From contig KZ111159.1 in the NCBI GenBank assembly GCA_002077045.2, forward strand, positions 620,001 to 684,000: a stretch of 64,000 bases of DNA, given 5' to 3'. This DNA comes from Rachicladosporium sp. CCFEE 5018. Its lineage: Eukaryota > Ascomycota > Dothideomycetes > Cladosporiales > Cladosporiaceae. Under the pieces are notes generated by a model, which searched no databases, was not told where the DNA came from, and was given only the letters and a program-made list of their open reading frames with translations. Positions 32,062 through 41,029 of the stretch are shown piece by piece (positions within the stretch are counted from its first letter, which is position 1; each line of letters begins with the position of its first letter). A program made the translations under genes and the position numbers.

Positions 32062-34931
32062 CTACGTATATGCTGCCTTGGTTCTCGCATGCAGCTCCTC
32101 GATCGCCGTGAACTCCCGAACGAACTTGGGCAACGCCATTGCGATGTTCGTACGCGCAGTCTGCTCTGCCGTCACCTTCTTGCCGCCTCCCTCACGAATC
32201 AATTGTCTCATCTGCTTCTCCATGCCAAGCAGTCTCTCATTGACCTTGTCGTGGACGCTGCGAGCATGTGTGCGAATGATCTGCTCCATGACTCCCTCCA
32301 TTTTATCCGCAGCAGTTTCGAATGGGCGTTCGCGCGTGACATAGTCGCGAAGCAGCTTCTTGAGACGTGCCGTGACGCCGTTGCCACTGTCATGATTGCC
32401 TTCGTCGTAGCAATCTACCATAGCCTGGGTGAAGAACCCTGTGGTGCGGTCAGAGGTCGCATTGACGCGTACCTCGCCGATGGCGGCCTCATACACCAGC
32501 TTGCAGGTGTTGTAGTCCGTCAGTAGCCCGACAGCATGTGCCTGAATGATTTGTGTGAAAATCGTGTCGGAGAGCGCCATCGCGGCGGCGTTGAACTTTA
32601 GCTTCGAGGGCAGCTCAATGAGCCTATTGATCATCTGCTCAACAGCTCCATCGAAACCGGTGCTCTGCTGCGGGCGGACCGTCTGCCATTTGGGCTGCAA
32701 GATCTCGCCGGTCTGGTACTCGGACATGCCCTCATTCCACGACTCTGTAGGCACCATGCTGGTCTGGTGGTTGCCATTCTTGTGAAAGAAAGCGCGAAAT
32801 TGTGATGCGCAGAGTCTGCCGTTGAGACCATCAAGAAACGCATGTGCTCCGCGTTGAGAAGCTGGAAAAGCCTTGCGGATCTCATTCATGAGCGACTTCG
32901 ACAAGTTCTGAGTCTCCATCTCGGCAGTGTCAATGATTAGCTTCCATATAGCGGGCCACAGCGTGACTTGCTCAAGCATCTGGTCACACTGTTTGCTCGG
33001 GCAGTCCTCGATCCAGAGTTACAAGGCGCGGTAGAAGACTGGGATCTTGCTGCAGATGAGATCGTCGTCTGCGGTAGTGATCCTTGGTGCTGCAAGCCTG
33101 CGAAGGTACTTGCGCAAAATTGGGATGCCAGTGTCATCCGGCTGGACGATCGTGTCGTATGCGACGCCTGCTGCATCGCCTGGCGATTGCATGTGAGTGT
33201 ACCAGGCATTGGAGATACCGAACACCTCTAAGCTGCAGTTCCTCGGGATATGACGCTTCTTGTCCGAGCATACCTGCTTCTTGATCCAGCTCATGCGAGC
33301 ATCGTACAAGCACACGTTGCATTTGCGCTCAATTTCCGCCAGATGATCTGAGAGCTCGTCGATCTCCTCGAACGTGCTTGTCTTCGCCCTCTTGCCATTC
33401 TTCTTGGCTTCTTTGCAGCTTGCTTTCAACTCGGTGATCTGCACCTTAAGCGCGGTGCGCTCGTTACACAATTCTTCGTAGTCGCCAACGCTTTGACCTT
33501 TCCTTATCAACTCTCTTGCCAGATTGTTGTCGAGTCCAGTGTCGCTCTTGGTCACGACAACGGCCAATGCATTGGGAAATCGATCGGCGTAAGTGGCAAT
33601 GATCCGCTCGACTTCGGGATTGTCGATGACGCGATCAGTGGGTACAATGCACAGCATTGCGTGGCAGCGTGAGATGTATCGGTGTGTCATGTCCACTCTT
33701 AGTTGGTTTGTGTCCGTGATGCCTGCAGAGTGTCAGCTCGGTAGTCCCCTGATGCAATACAGGAAACGCCTTACCTGGCAGATCGAGAAGAGTCACGTGT
33801 TTCAGGAGAGCGGAAGCCTTATTGCCAACACTGTCGCATCGCTGGTCAGTACAGTTCAACGGGCAACTCAGCCGTGAAATGAAGATCTTACTATGCCACA
33901 GCCACCAGCGGCCAGAGCGAAGAGGTATCCTCGCCGTGGTCCGAGTCCGTCAGGCGCAGAAGTCGTGCCTTCAATTCCTCCTGGGAGTCGGTCTCGAAGA
34001 GAACACATGGTACCACGCCGGTAGTCTGCAATTTTCGAAGCTGCCGCGTGACACAAGTGACCATATTCTCAAGGAGGTCGTCACCGGACTCGTGACTGCG
34101 TCTTAGAGTCTCAACTGTTGCTCCCGGCGATGCGAACGCTACCATGTTGCCCAGAATGCAGTGGAAGGTATCCTGAGCAGTCTTCGCCAAATTGCCGTAC
34201 TCCAGCTTCATCGTGGCACTCCAATCTGTTTGCGCATTGAAGGTGAAGGAGTTGTAGTTATCCAGCTGCGAGCGCAAGAAGATGCGTAGTTCAGCATCAC
34301 TCATGTACTCGACTTTCGCAGCATATGTGAGGGTTTGCTCGGAGACCGTCTCCACGTAAAACGTGGGTATATTGGTGCAGGCATTTCCGACGGATCCCTG
34401 AGCTTGTCAGCATGCCATGCGTACTAATGCAGCAGAAGAAGGCAGATCTATACTTACAGTGCGTGCCATGTCTGCTTCGTCCATCATCGAGTTCTGCGTG
34501 GAGCTTTTGCCTGTAGATCTGTCAGCGTTGTGACTGTTCGAGAAATCATGACGCTTACCTGCGCCCGACCCGCCCACACAGCCTACGATTGGCTTCGCCG
34601 GCAGAAGTCCTGCGGGGTCGTTGGCCCATCGACCCGCATTTGTCGCGATGTTCTCCAGGCTGACGCTGGAATTGGCGTACGGAGCTATCAGCTGGCACAG
34701 CTCTTTGACGTTGAGAAGAGCGCTGTCGCGATACTTGGCGCGCGCAGGATCGAAAGCAGCGAGATCAGGCAGCGAATCCTCTGTAGTGTCAGACATGCCG
34801 GAGCCGGCAGGTAGTGAAGGTGTGGAGGACTCGATAGATCTGCGGGAGCTCGCGGATGGGCTGACGCTGTCTTGCGTAAGGTCGATTGTATGCTTGCGCT
34901 TCAGCCCACTGGTTGCAGCCGAGCTCGACAT
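32062..34931 (-). CDS. SLIP-GC-like large (dynamin-related) nuclear GTPase with in-frame TAA
   Basis: Reconstructed exons: 34931-34559, 34510-34458, 34397-33892, 33830-33775 and 33722-32062, about 880 residues. Introns are 46-61 bases with good donors. The N-terminus LKRKHTIDLTQD is basic and Ser-rich. The P-loop GCVGGSGAGKSS is split by intron 1; G3 is LLDLPG and G4 is VVTKSDTG. The middle has long charged helices (ELKASCKEAKKNGKRAKT). The C-terminal half is a helical dynamin-like stalk. This resembles animal nuclear GTPase SLIP-GC (NUGGC) and its expanded fungal relatives, whose roles are unknown. A TAA at 33021-33019 interrupts the frame between VFYRAL and LWIEDCPSKQ; CAA to TAA is the simplest origin. 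A 51-base intron with a GTCTTC donor would also remove it but is weak. Confidence 0.78.
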
Positions 34932-35436
34932 GATGCTTAGACCTTTGCTATGCCGTGTATATGCACCACTGATAGTTGCCTGTGGTATCAGTCACCTGAC
35001 ACTATGGCTCTGGTCGTGTGTGGTCGCTGCTTGCGTCGATGTATGTTAGGGTGTATGAGTCTTAGAAGTCATGAGCGTTGCTTGCGCGATGCTGGCCCTG
35101 CTCAGTAGTCGACTAGCGCACTAAAGGGTGGACTTGCAGAATGAGTCTCAAAGTGATGGCGCAAGCACTGGCATGTGCTCTGAGATACACGGCGTTGGCC
35201 TATGAGATTAGCGGCACATGCCCTCACATGCAAGCTGCAGGACTCACTTCGAAAGCTTCACTCCATCGCTCGAGCCAGAGTCTGCTCGACTAGCACATCA
35301 GAGAGTGCTCGTCTGGGCGACGCATCAGCTGCTGCAGTAGTCCAACCGTCTTGACAATTGCTAGCGTTGAGCGGCTCGATTAGATGAGTCGATGGAACCT
35401 GCTTGAAGCTTTACACGTGAGATACTGTACATAGTG
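34932..35436. other. Promoter-side spacer of the large GTPase, no gene seen
   Basis: Half a kilobase between the GTPase start and the 3' end of the NDUFA8 gene. No gene or clear motif. Confidence 0.45.
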
Positions 35437-36091
35437 CTACTGGGTCAAGATCGAGTGTGCGTAGATCTGCCGCTTGCGCTCATGCACGGGCACCTCTTTC
35501 TCGGGTGCACCAGGGATCTTCTTCTCCAGCTTCTATTAAGTCGTCAGTATCGCCGCCACTCATGTAGCCACTTTCAAGGCCGGCACGGTCAACATACCAA
35601 GCTCTCGAACACACACTTGTTCAGTGGCCTCTCAAACCTCCGACATTGCCAAAGCTGCTGGTTGTTGTCATCCAGACACTCCCAATGCTTCCTAAACTCG
35701 GCCAGACAGTGCTTATTCACATCCTCCAGCCTACACATGCGGTTAGAGGCCAAAACATTCCCGTCTCACATGCATTGTAAGAACATACACGCTCGCAGCA
35801 CATCTCGTGACCTTCCTTCCCTCCCGCATGCAGTCCAGCTCACCCCGTCCGTTGCTCTCGGTCTTGCATTTCATATAGTCGTCATTGTAAGGCTGGCATC
35901 GTGCTCCGATGAAGAAGCTGGCGCTCAGCAAAGGTGCTGAGGAGGCTCCGATCTCCTTGACTTTGGGGATGTCGTCGGGGAGGGGAGTCGTGTCGATGAG
36001 GACCTGCTGGTTGAACCTAAGCGCTGCATGTCAGTGGCGATCTGTCTGATTTACAAGGCAACAGTCCTCACCTAGGCTGCCGTGTCGACAT
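35437..36091 (-). CDS. NADH:ubiquinone oxidoreductase NDUFA8-type subunit
   Basis: Four exons, 36091-36072, 36016-35789, 35730-35598 and 35532-35437, give 158 residues. Introns are 54-65 bases and all frames join. The protein has the diagnostic four CX9C motifs: CQPYNDDYMKC, CMREGRKVTRC, CLAEFRKHWEC and CRRFERPLNKC. These form two helical hairpins with disulfides, imported by the Mia40/Erv1 relay into the mitochondrial intermembrane space. There the protein is an accessory subunit of complex I (the fungal 19-21 kDa subunit, NDUFA8 in mammals). It was found only by stitching small exons. It is divergent from the Nup54 gene with a 277-base gap. Confidence 0.93.
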
Positions 36092-36368
36092 GGTGCCTGT
36101 CTTGTGTCGCAATCGTGAATGCAGGTACGAGCAGCTGTGAGGTTCATGTCCAGAGCTCGGCATGGACGATCTTCGGCGCGGCTACTCCCGCGTCGCGGTT
36201 TCCTGAAGCTTGCCGCGTCCATCGCGACTGAACCACTACTTAAACACTTCTCCTTCCAGACCTGGAATTGCTTCTATACGCGCACATTGCGGAGGGAATT
36301 GGTACCATTTGTCGAGCCAAGAAGCTGTGCGCCTTCGATTCCGAGGCAACACGTCCACCACCGGCAAC

Positions 36369-37430
36369 ATGACTTCCCTCTTCGGCAACACCACAACCCA
36401 GCAGGGCGGAGGACTCTTCGGCAACAGTACACAACAGCAGAAGCCCACGTCGAGCCTCTTCGGGAATAGCACCAATGCTCCTGCAGCAAGCTCATCACTC
36501 TTCAATACCGCACCTCAGCAAGCACAACAACCTATGGCTGGCTCTCTTTCAGCTGGCCTTATGGGCTCAACCAATGGCGCGCTAGGATCTCAGTCACAAC
36601 AACAATTCGCGCAGTCAAGGCTGCAAGCTGTTGGACTCCGCGACACACCCTACGCCGACAAGTCGGTCGAGGAGCAAGTCATTGTGCTGCTCAAGAAGTG
36701 GGATCCCGAAAGCCCAGATACACTCCTCCAGAAGTACCTCTACAACGCCGTGAACCCCGCCTACGCTCCATATTACCATCCGAACCCTGGCGAGAGCGAG
36801 CGTGAGTGGGAGACCGCACTCGCGAACAAGCCGCAAGGCGACGACAGCACAGCTTACATCCCAGTCTTGGTGCGAGGATTCAGGGCGCTGGGTGAGAGGC
36901 TGGAGCTGCAAGCGAAAGTGCTGAACTCCCTGCGAGTCAGTCTGCACGAGATGAACAACTCGCTCACAGCCATCTTGTCGAAGCACCAGCAAGAAATCAG
37001 CGTGCGGATCGAGGAATCGAGGAAACAGCACACAGCGATCGCGCAACGGACACTGAGACTTGCGATCAAGTGCCAGATCCTGCGCAATCGAGGGTATGCG
37101 CTAGATGGTACGGAGGAGAAGCTGCGGAGGGACATCCTGGCACTGCAGGAGAGGGTAGCGAAGCCGAGTCTGCAGTCAAGAGAAGAGGAGATCTGGGCAC
37201 GGATGGTAGCTTTGTGGGAAAGAGCAAGATGGGTGGAGGAGGAAGGGAAGAGGGTGGGAGCAGCGGTGGAGGCACAGAAGCAAGGCAATGGGAGTGCTTT
37301 GCCGGACAGTGTGCTGCAGGGAGCGAACAAGATTTTGCGGGACTACGACGGACAGCTGATGCACTTGGCAAAGGAGATGGAGGAGGTGAGACGGGAGTTC
37401 GAGGAGTGGGACCGAGAGCGGAGGAGCTGA
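36369..37430 (+). CDS. nup54: Nucleoporin Nup54 (yeast Nup57)
   Basis: A 353-residue protein from the ATG at 36369; the frame is open 53 codons upstream, but FG repeats start immediately after this Met (MTSLFGNTTTQQ). Residues 1-~75 carry SLFGN and GLFGN type FG repeats that line the pore and bind transport receptors. The rest is the Nup54 alpha/beta and coiled-coil region: KSVEEQVIVLLKKWDPESPD, AYAPYYHPNPGESEREWE, AYIPVLVRGFRALGERLELQ, then long helices. Nup54 assembles with Nup62 (Nsp1) and Nup58 (Nup49) into the central channel trimer. It has fewer FG repeats than most relatives. It ends just before copy B of the dispersed repeat. Confidence 0.93.
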   Translation: MTSLFGNTTTQQGGGLFGNSTQQQKPTSSLFGNSTNAPAASSSLFNTAPQQAQQPMAGSLSAGLMGSTNGALGSQSQQQFAQSRLQAVGLRDTPYADKSVEEQVIVLLKKWDPESPDTLLQKYLYNAVNPAYAPYYHPNPGESEREWETALANKPQGDDSTAYIPVLVRGFRALGERLELQAKVLNSLRVSLHEMNNSLTAILSKHQQEISVRIEESRKQHTAIAQRTLRLAIKCQILRNRGYALDGTEEKLRRDILALQERVAKPSLQSREEEIWARMVALWERARWVEEEGKRVGAAVEAQKQGNGSALPDSVLQGANKILRDYDGQLMHLAKEMEEVRREFEEWDRERRS

Positions 37431-37490
37431 GGCAGCGACGGATGGATCATTTGCCAGGTTTCGATGCTTCCGTGGTCTGCGCCGCTGCAG

Positions 37491-37706
37491 TTTCTGGACT
37501 ACAAGCATCGCAACCTAGTCCGCAGTCGCGCGATTGTCAAGCTCGAGGTCCTGCAGCCCTGGATCTCGGTTGCGCGCGCGCCGTGAAAGCGCTTGATTAT
37601 GTACTCGAGCTTCCGTGCCGCACGATTGGCCGCCGACTCAAGCTCGACCTCGTGCTGCTGATGAACAGCGCCGAGACGGACGTCGTGAGCTTTAGGAACC
37701 GGCTTT
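37491..37706 (+). repeat. Dispersed repeat, copy B
   Basis: A ~216-base segment similar to 18272-18437 (minus). Shared blocks include TTTCTGGACTACAAGCATCG at the start, GCGCTTGATTATGTACTCGA in the middle, and GACGTCGTGAGCTTTAG near the end. Copy B has extra blocks that copy A lacks. It fills the 328-base spacer between the convergent Nup54 and acetyltransferase genes. On the minus strand it is open across its full length (KAHDVRLGAVHQQHEVELES, LEYIIKRFHGARATEIQ). Confidence 0.75.
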
Positions 37707-37758
37707 TCCCGGACAGGAGAGCATTCGGAGAGCAGAATGAACACTCTCAACCCCATCC

Positions 37759-38505
37759 TCACGCCTCACCATACTTCTTCACGCCCACAGGCTCCTTCCC
37801 ACCATCCCAAAAATGCACCATCCCACCCCCAATACTCCTTACCTCCCTCCTCAACTCCTCATCCGGCCCCACATCCCCCGAAATCCCATCCTGCACATCA
37901 AACCCACACCGCCTGTAAAACTCATCCCGCCCGCTAGCAGCAATACAGCTCGTCCCCACGCCGTCCTGCTTGGCCTGCTCGAAACCCCACGCCACCAACT
38001 CCCGTCCGATGCCCTGCCCTTCGAAGGCTGGGTCCACGCCGATGACGTTCAGGTACCAGACTTCGGCGCGCGAGCCGGTCCAGTGGTGTTTGTTGTACGG
38101 GGATAGCTTTTCGAAGATTTTGTGTTTTTCGGGATCAGCGGCGCGGTCGGGGTTGAAGTACTCGTCTACTTTATTGACGTACGATACCGCAGTCTTCCAG
38201 GTGTAAGTGCTCCATGATGCAGGTTTCGCAACAGCTCGCCGTCGAGTCCAGCCAGCTACACCAGTCAGACACTCTTCGCCCTTGCCGTCGGGCGTGGGCT
38301 TGTAGGAGACGAAGAGCTTGTTCTCGGCGTCTATGCCAGCCCATTGGGAACGAAGCGAGCGAACATAGCGCTTCTGTAAGTCACCCGGGTATTTGTCAAG
38401 GTATGGATGCAGGTATCTGCCCATGAAGCCATCGTCTTTGAAGGCTTTGGCTAGGATGTGAGAAGCTGGGATGATGTCTGCATAAGTTGCTTCACGGAAG
38501 GGCAT
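37759..38505 (-). CDS. GNAT-family N-acetyltransferase
   Basis: A 248-residue protein, intronless. The fold-defining acetyl-CoA motif is VIGVDPAFEGQGIGRELVAW (the R/Q-X-X-G-X-G/A loop is QGIGRE), followed by CIAASGRDEFYRRCGFDVQD, the usual strand 5-helix 4 hairpin. The N-terminus FREATYADIIPASHILAKAF is a typical GNAT start. This subgroup is common in filamentous fungi and usually uncharacterised; small-molecule amines are the likely substrates. A CTATATAG element lies about 60 bases upstream of the start. Confidence 0.88.
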   Translation of the reverse strand: MPFREATYADIIPASHILAKAFKDDGFMGRYLHPYLDKYPGDLQKRYVRSLRSQWAGIDAENKLFVSYKPTPDGKGEECLTGVAGWTRRRAVAKPASWSTYTWKTAVSYVNKVDEYFNPDRAADPEKHKIFEKLSPYNKHHWTGSRAEVWYLNVIGVDPAFEGQGIGRELVAWGFEQAKQDGVGTSCIAASGRDEFYRRCGFDVQDGISGDVGPDEELRREVRSIGGGMVHFWDGGKEPVGVKKYGEA

Positions 38506-38913
38506 TGTGACTGTTGGGGAGGTGCGAGGGAATGGGAACAGGGCGCAGATCCATGCGTACAGCTCTATATAGGCCGGTAGTCTGCATGCAGGGTTTTGAT
38601 CACCTGGACGTCTGCATTGGAAGGGCGTGATTGCCTTGTTGAGCAGTGGAGCTGAAGTCGGCAGGTGCGGGTCTTGGCGCTAGTCCGGGTTTAGCCGCAG
38701 AGTGAGTTCGTGCTGTTGTTATAGCTATGCGGGCCTCCTAGGGCGCGACGACAGCAGTACTCCGTCAGAGGCTGATGTTTGGGTGGCACCTTTGCGTCGG
38801 TCGAGATCGCAGCGGTGCAGCCTTTCCTCGAGCAGCGGTGCGTCAGTCGACTGTGACGACTCATGTCTGTGATCGTCACCTTGTGAAAAGCCAGCTGCAT
38901 CCCACAGTCCCCC
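38506..38913. other. Spacer upstream of the GNAT gene
   Basis: Promoter side of the acetyltransferase and 3' flank of the eIF2D gene. Apart from the TATA-like element nothing was recognised. Confidence 0.4.
38565..38573 (-). promoter_or_regulatory. TATA-like element upstream of the GNAT gene
   Basis: The sequence CTATATAGG lies about 60 bases upstream of the acetyltransferase ATG. It is a near-palindrome, so orientation is assigned only from position. Confidence 0.35.
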
Positions 38914-40833
38914 TCATCTGCCGCCCTTCTTCTTGACCTTGTCAATTACTTCCACCCAAGCACTCCTCACTCCCCGCTTCTCAAGCGCCTTGAGCACAGC
39001 GTCCTTCTGTGGCCCCTGCACCATCACCTCCTCGACCGCCTTCTCAGTCTTCTTCGCCGCGCCAGCAAGCGCCTCCACGCTCGTGGCACCAGCACAAGTC
39101 TTGCGCAGCTCATCGGCAAGCAGCCGTGGGTTGACGAAGTAAGTCTCAAGACCAGAGACTTTCGTGACAGTCTTGTTGCCCGATCTGGTCTCGAGGGTGA
39201 TCTGTACCTTCGCAGGCTTGCCAGACTTCGCCTTTGCTTCCACGCCGTTCCGGACGATGGTGTAGCAGGACGTCATGGCCTTGCTGACGCGGTTGATGAG
39301 TGCATCTCGCGGTACGGAGCCCTTCGCTAGGACCTCCTTGTCGAGGCTCCCGCTGCCATCGAACACAGCATTTGCGAGCGTTGGATTCAACGTCACGAGC
39401 CGCTTGTTCGTAGCCGAGACGAGGGACTCGGCAGTCACGTATGCAGTGACAGCGGAACCAGTCTCAGCTGTAGTGTAGTATGGTTGTGGCGCACTGGCGA
39501 ACAGTGGCTGCAGCTCGCGAGTCGGCTTGAGTAGTGTACGGATCTCAATCTTCTGACCAACCGCATCGTCGCCGCCGCTCGATGTCGCTGTAGCTTGCTC
39601 AGCCTGCGCAGAGGAGCCGGTGTCCTTCTTCGGCAGTCGATATGGCTTGAAGCTCGCCAATGCCGGGTCATTGAAGTCTACGTCAGTGATCGTTGTCTCA
39701 TTCCCATCCTTCTCCTTCGTCTTGATCAGCTTCTCCTTATCAAGCGCCTTGAGGAACTTCTTGATGTTCTTCCAGCTTGTCTTCTTGATCTGCAGCTGCT
39801 GTGACTGTCGTTGTGTGTGTGCTGGCAGGAATGGGTTGATCAGGCTCGACACGACCGACGATTGTGTAAGTGGGTAGACTAGGCCGTGATTCGCCTCTTG
39901 AGGGTGTGATGTTCTTTGTTGGTGTATGCCGTAGAGGAAGGCATTCCGGAACGCGTCGTCAATCTCCTTCTGCGACAGCTCCGGCTCGTCAAGATCCTCG
40001 TCCTGCGCGTTACCTTCAGCTGGTGTCTTGGATTTCGAAGGCGCTCCATTGCCAGTCGCTGCACTACTCTCGACCGGCACGCCACCTCCTTCATCATCGT
40101 CTTCCTCGTCTATAATCAGCCCTCCAACACTCAGCTCGTCTCCATCAATCGCTCTCTGCCATCCCTCGATCGCCTCCGGAGGCTCTTGTCCAGGTCGTGC
40201 TCCCGTACTGTAGCTCCACAGTTCATCTCCAGCCCAATGTAGTGTCTCCATTGCGTGCCCCTTGGCGCCCTGTACCTGCTCCAACGCACTTACATCGATT
40301 TCGCACACCCCAACGCTGACAGGTACACTCGGCCTTTCCAGACTTGCCACTCCCACGACTGCTCCTTCCCTTGCCTTCTTCGGGAAGGGCGGTCCTCGCG
40401 CCAGGCCTGGGGTCATGAGATCTGCTCCACCGCGCAGCTTCTTGACCACGATCTCGGGTGTGTGCAGCAGAGGCACGATGCCTGGATGATTCCAAAGTGT
40501 GTAAATCGAAGGGTACATCCTCCCATCAATCTGCCACCATAGTATCCGCGAGTCTGTCCCATCTTGACTGCCAACATAGATCGTCCCAGAGATCTGCTTC
40601 AGCTCAGGTCCATGTGTTGTCGTGAAGCGTGCCGACTGCACATTGTCTGGTAGTAGCGAGGATCGTAAGCTTGTCCGCGCTGCGGTTGCCTCTGCCTTCT
40701 TCTCCGCGCTGTCTGAGTCGTCTGCGCTTGGTGGAGCGAGGTCGAAGTCGGCTATGATTTGGTCGGCGAGCTTCCTGCGGTCTGAGGATCTCAATGGCGA
40801 GAGTGGCTTGATCGTGGGCTTCTTCTTGAACAT
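38914..40833 (-). CDS. TMA64: eIF2D-like translation factor (Tma64/ligatin)
   Basis: A 639-residue protein from the ATG at 40833 (MFKKKPTIKPLSPLRSSDRR); the frame is open 26 codons further but the family starts with this Met. Order of domains: MCT1-like N-terminus and PUA (YPSIYTLWNHPGIVPLLHTP, then GGADLMTPGLARGPPFPKKA, with VGVCEIDVSALEQVQGAKGH), an acidic linker, a winged-helix/SWIB-MDM2-like region (~340-470), and a C-terminal SUI1/eIF1 domain (KVQITLETRSGNKTVTKVSG, LETYFVNPRLLADELRKTC). eIF2D binds the small ribosomal subunit and removes deacylated tRNA during recycling and can support non-canonical initiation. Length and order are normal. Confidence 0.93.
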   Translation of the reverse strand: MFKKKPTIKPLSPLRSSDRRKLADQIIADFDLAPPSADDSDSAEKKAEATAARTSLRSSLLPDNVQSARFTTTHGPELKQISGTIYVGSQDGTDSRILWWQIDGRMYPSIYTLWNHPGIVPLLHTPEIVVKKLRGGADLMTPGLARGPPFPKKAREGAVVGVASLERPSVPVSVGVCEIDVSALEQVQGAKGHAMETLHWAGDELWSYSTGARPGQEPPEAIEGWQRAIDGDELSVGGLIIDEEDDDEGGGVPVESSAATGNGAPSKSKTPAEGNAQDEDLDEPELSQKEIDDAFRNAFLYGIHQQRTSHPQEANHGLVYPLTQSSVVSSLINPFLPAHTQRQSQQLQIKKTSWKNIKKFLKALDKEKLIKTKEKDGNETTITDVDFNDPALASFKPYRLPKKDTGSSAQAEQATATSSGGDDAVGQKIEIRTLLKPTRELQPLFASAPQPYYTTAETGSAVTAYVTAESLVSATNKRLVTLNPTLANAVFDGSGSLDKEVLAKGSVPRDALINRVSKAMTSCYTIVRNGVEAKAKSGKPAKVQITLETRSGNKTVTKVSGLETYFVNPRLLADELRKTCAGATSVEALAGAAKKTEKAVEEVMVQGPQKDAVLKALEKRGVRSAWVEVIDKVKKKGGR

Positions 40834-41029
40834 TGTAGGGACAGTATGAGTGAAGCTTGAGAGAGGGTAAGGAGGTACAGCGCGGAAATCAATGGAGGTG
40901 GTTGCAGTCAAAGATCGATCAATATCTTTGGGCTTGGATCATCGCTGACGTCGTTGTAATGGGGTGGATGCATGCGGACGAGCACGGCTACATTCACGTT
41001 CCCACCATGTAGTTTGTCGAGACATCGAT

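Noticed and set aside
33000..33050. A 51-base intron removing the TAA in the large GTPase
   Set aside because: The donor GTCTTC departs from all other donors in the window, so a nonsense change is preferred; kept as an alternative in the finding.
37070..37918. A 282-codon plus-strand frame overlapping the end of Nup54 and the next gene
   Set aside because: It is out of frame with the conserved Nup54 helices and antisense to the acetyltransferase. Only the part inside the dispersed repeat is interesting.
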